DNA of 33,945 bases from Bacteroidota bacterium (GTDB taxonomy: Bacteria; Bacteroidota; Bacteroidia; Chitinophagales; Chitinophagaceae), in assembly GCA_013285915.1 (NCBI GenBank), contig JABDGS010000039.1, positions 1-33,945 on the forward strand, in the 5' to 3' direction. Below the pieces are notes generated by a model. It was given only the letters and a program-made list of their open reading frames with translations, did no database searches and was not told the DNA's origin. Shown in pieces: positions 31,484 to 33,945 of this stretch. Position 1 is the first letter of the stretch, and every line of letters starts with the position of its first letter. A program made the position numbers and the translations under genes.

Positions 31484-32695
31484 TTAAAACAACCGCAGTT
31501 GCACGCCTTTTGTTATGCCGCGTGGTTTTGCTCGGCCAAAAACAGTTCGGCCATCGTATTTCCACGAATCGTTTTTCTCTTTTTCGATCAGCTCTTCAAA
31601 ACGCTCATTGGGTATAAAATCTTTTTCAGCTTTGGCAGCCAGTGTATGCAATGCTTTAATGGCCTGTTGCTTGTCAGTGTGGCCGAGTTTAGCTTTCTGA
31701 ACCGCAGTTTGCAGCGTGCTTATGGTCTCATCATAAACTTTTATGGGCACGGGAAAAGGGTGGCCGTCTTTGCCGCCGTGTGCAAAAGCAAAACGCGCAG
31801 GGTCTTTAAACCGTGATGGTGTGCCGTGTATCACCTCGCTTACAAGTGCTAACGATTGTACTGTTCTCGGCCCAACGCCCTTCAGCAATAACAGCTCTTC
31901 AAAGTTATTTAATGAATGTTCGTGCGCAACCCATAACACGCTTCCCAACCTTTTAAGATCAACATCTTCAGCATGTATTTCATGGTGGGCAGGCAAAATA
32001 AGCTGCTGTATTTCCTGCATCATCAATTCGGGCTTTTCCTTTGTAATGGCAATCATCGCATCCCGGGTTGAAGCTGCTTCTACTGCTGTTACATTCAATA
32101 TTGGGCCAAGGTTAATACCGCAAACGGCAGTATGTGGTTCTTCTACAAAATTTTTCAGGTTTTCGGAGTGCCAGTGATAGCGTCTTGCGGTGCTGTTACC
32201 TTCACTCATGCCCTGTTGTATTACCGTCCATTCTCCCGTATTACTTACAATAAAATTGTGCGTGTATAGTTGAAAGCCATCCTGTACGGCTGTATTGTCA
32301 ACCTTGGCGCTTAGCTTACTGCACTTAACAAGGTATTCGCCATCAAGGCCAGTTTGCTCTGCCACCGACAACAATTCGCCGGGTGCTTCTTTTGAAAACC
32401 TTCCTTTGCCTCCGCAAATAAAAATCCCTAATTCTTTTGAATGTGGATTGATAGCCCGCTTTAGTGCACCCATTACCGAAGTAGTAATGCCCGAAGAATG
32501 CCAGTCCATACCCATAACTGCACCAAGACTTTGAAACCAAAAAGGGTCACTAAGGCGTTTAAGCATTTCTTGTTTGCCATATTCCAGTAAGATGGATTCG
32601 GTAACCGCAAGTCCCAGTTTAGCCATGCGCTCGGCAAGCCATTGCGGCACATACCCATAGTGTAAAGGCAGATCTGCTGAACCTGAACGTTGCAT
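31484..32695 (-). CDS. DUF763 (COG1415) protein
   Basis: This 403-residue protein matches DUF763 along its length: the start RSGSADLPLHYGYVPQWLAERM, then DPFWFQSLGAVMGMDWHSSGITTSVMGALK, and GKGRFSKEAPGEL. Further conserved blocks are SNTGEWTVIQQGM, the RRYHWHS motif, and LLLLKGVGPRTVQSLALVSEVIHG near 268-291. The last reads like a helix-hairpin-helix DNA-binding element. Many members are archaeal or thermophilic, and the function is not established. The histidine/aspartate-rich blocks and hairpin motif suggest nucleic-acid work (inference). A perfect palindrome touches the start codon. No operon partner is seen: guaA ends 96 bases upstream, on the same strand. Confidence 0.9.
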   Translation of the reverse strand: MQRSGSADLPLHYGYVPQWLAERMAKLGLAVTESILLEYGKQEMLKRLSDPFWFQSLGAVMGMDWHSSGITTSVMGALKRAINPHSKELGIFICGGKGRFSKEAPGELLSVAEQTGLDGEYLVKCSKLSAKVDNTAVQDGFQLYTHNFIVSNTGEWTVIQQGMSEGNSTARRYHWHSENLKNFVEEPHTAVCGINLGPILNVTAVEAASTRDAMIAITKEKPELMMQEIQQLILPAHHEIHAEDVDLKRLGSVLWVAHEHSLNNFEELLLLKGVGPRTVQSLALVSEVIHGTPSRFKDPARFAFAHGGKDGHPFPVPIKVYDETISTLQTAVQKAKLGHTDKQQAIKALHTLAAKAEKDFIPNERFEELIEKEKNDSWKYDGRTVFGRAKPRGITKGVQLRLF

Positions 32696-32716
32696 ATTGC
32701 TAACGAAGTTAGCAAT
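32696..32716 (-). promoter_or_regulatory. Perfect palindrome directly before the DUF763 start codon
   Basis: ATTGCTAAC and GTTAGCAAT flank a 3-base centre and end at the base next to the ATG at 32695. Inside it, on the minus strand, TAACTTCG differs by one base from TAnnTTTG. So it may be an operator overlapping the promoter, or an RNA hairpin masking the start. Confidence 0.5.
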
Positions 32717-32791
32717 TATTAAGCATTGAAGAAGTTAAATAAAAGGAGCAAATTAGCCCAATGACTTTTGGCCTATGACTTAATGACCCTT

Positions 32792-33945
32792 CTATTCCCA
32801 TTCAATAGTAGCGGGCGGTTTGCTGCTTATGTCATATACCACGCGGTTAATCCCGCGTACCTGGTTTATAATGCCCGAAGAAACGTGTGCTAAAAATTCG
32901 TAGGGAAGATGTGCCCAATCGGCGGTCATGCCGTCTACCGAGGTAACGGCGCGAAGCGCAACGGTAAATTCATAAGTTCTTTCATCACCCATTACACCCA
33001 CACTTTTTACAGGCAGCAGTATTGCACCTGCCTGCCAAACACTGGTATAAAGGTTGAATTGTTTTAACGCCTGTATATAAAAATCGTCTGCGTCCTGCAA
33101 CAGCTTTACTTTGTCTTCAGTTATTTCACCCAAAATGCGGATAGCAAGGCCTGGTCCCGGGAAAGGGTGGCGATTGATCATTTCAGCAGGTATGCCCAAT
33201 TCAAGGCCAACTTTTCTTACCTCGTCTTTAAACAAAAACCGCAGCGGTTCAACAAGGCTTAAATGCATTTTTTCAGGAAGCCCACCCACGTTGTGGTGCG
33301 ATTTTATGGTTTGTGATGGACCATGTACACTCACGCTTTCTATCACATCGGGATAAATAGTGCCCTGTCCCAAAAATTTTGCCTGGCTCACTTTTAGTGC
33401 CTCTTCCTGGAAAACGTCTATAAATAGCTTACCAATTGTTTTTCTTTTTGCTTCCGGGTCAATCTTACCTTGTAGTTCCCTGTAAAACAATTGTTTGGCA
33501 TCAATGCCTCTTACATTCAATCCAAGTTTATTATAGGTTGTAAGCACCTGTTCAAACTCATTCTTGCGTAACACCCCATTGTCAACAAAAATACCGTGCA
33601 ACCTGCTGCCAATTGCTTTGCTTATAAGTGTTGCAGCAACCGTACTGTCAACACCACCGCTTAAGGCCATAATTACATGGGCATCGCCAATTTGCTGTTT
33701 TAGTTGCTCAACGGTTTCATGTATAAATGATGATGGTGTCCAGTCCTGCTTGCAACCGCAAATATTTACAAGAAAGTTTTTAATAATTTTTTTCCCTTCC
33801 GTTGAATGATACACTTCCGGGTGAAATTGAATACCATATAGCGCTTTTGCTACATTACTATCTTTTCTAAAAGCTGCTACAGGTATGCTGTCGGTAACTG
33901 CTAGCAGTTCAAAGCCTGCAGGCAACTGGGTAATGGTGTCGCTGT
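32792..33945 (-). CDS. guaA: GMP synthase (glutamine-hydrolysing), N-terminal part beyond window
   Basis: GMP synthase converts XMP to GMP with ATP and glutamine. The visible part begins inside the class I glutamine amidotransferase domain; the residues upstream of any internal start (SDTITQ) continue the family sequence, so the gene runs off the right edge. Present are [14 protein letters not shown], with the catalytic-triad histidine and glutamate, and the ATP-pyrophosphatase P-loop [24 protein letters not shown], the [19 protein letters not shown] block, the dimerisation domain and the terminal KPPATIEWE are also seen. Nothing is missing from this part. Confidence 0.97.
   Translation of the reverse strand, partial: SDTITQLPAGFELLAVTDSIPVAAFRKDSNVAKALYGIQFHPEVYHSTEGKKIIKNFLVNICGCKQDWTPSSFIHETVEQLKQQIGDAHVIMALSGGVDSTVAATLISKAIGSRLHGIFVDNGVLRKNEFEQVLTTYNKLGLNVRGIDAKQLFYRELQGKIDPEAKRKTIGKLFIDVFQEEALKVSQAKFLGQGTIYPDVIESVSVHGPSQTIKSHHNVGGLPEKMHLSLVEPLRFLFKDEVRKVGLELGIPAEMINRHPFPGPGLAIRILGEITEDKVKLLQDADDFYIQALKQFNLYTSVWQAGAILLPVKSVGVMGDERTYEFTVALRAVTSVDGMTADWAHLPYEFLAHVSSGIINQVRGINRVVYDISSKPPATIEWE

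Noticed and set aside
31743..32177. 144-residue plus-strand frame
   Set aside because: Antisense shadow of the DUF763 gene, serine/threonine-rich, with no recognisable domain.
1..33945. tRNA, rRNA or known riboswitches
   Set aside because: No cloverleaf with TTC-loop words or conserved riboswitch core was recognised in the intergenic gaps; an Infernal/tRNAscan run would be the decisive test.

Overview
This is a stretch of a Bacteroidota chromosome, most likely from the Chitinophagia/Sphingobacteriia side of the phylum (inference). The signs are repeated TAnnTTTG-type -7 promoter elements just upstream of start codons, little recognisable Shine-Dalgarno sequence, and family variants typical of the phylum: a dimeric glycyl-tRNA synthetase, a PhoR without a PAS domain, a PiT/DUF47 pair, and signal peptides ending in AQ. 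Most of the window is core metabolism with intact genes. One AT-rich accessory island lies near the left end.

Layout. 3-899: end of a 2-oxo acid dehydrogenase E1 (beta-type part). 1130-5222: accessory island on the minus strand, with a truncated IS1595-type transposase, a KilA-N protein, a fused nuclease-methyltransferase and a specificity subunit; the last two resemble a BcgI-like (type IIB) restriction-modification system. 5218-6237: about 1 kb without a convincing gene, full of dispersed palindromic repeats. 6238-8197: a degenerate LolD/FtsE-like ATPase and an FtsX-like permease. 8352-10416 (minus): transketolase C-terminal half and galE. 10472-20766: a phosphate cluster. It holds a PiT transporter and DUF47 protein on the minus strand, divergent from porin-pstS-pstC-pstA-pstB-phoU on the plus strand, followed by convergent phoR/phoB. 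20884-23022: a large exported protein of unknown function with a possible caspase-like His/Cys pair. 23200-33945: mostly single housekeeping genes (WxxGxW-repeat protein, glyS, a small membrane protein, a ferredoxin-NADP reductase-like enzyme, nadB, LpxL-like acyltransferase, thioesterase, MerR regulator, cytochrome b-like protein, a metzincin-like lipoprotein, DUF763 and guaA, which is cut by the window edge).

How it works together. The phosphate cluster looks like a complete Pho module: outer-membrane porin, high-affinity ABC uptake, low-affinity PiT uptake, PhoU and a two-component pair. Three 9-bp near-repeats at an exact 11-bp period lie in front of the porin-pst genes, which is the geometry of a PhoB box. 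PstC carries an extra periplasmic segment of about 170 residues that resembles a protease-associated (PA) domain.

The items most worth a second look are the PstC insertion, the His/Cys dyad in the 712-residue exported protein, the BcgI-like/KilA-N operon behind a transposase remnant, the ABC ATPase lacking its H-loop histidine, and a perfect palindrome abutting the DUF763 start codon.
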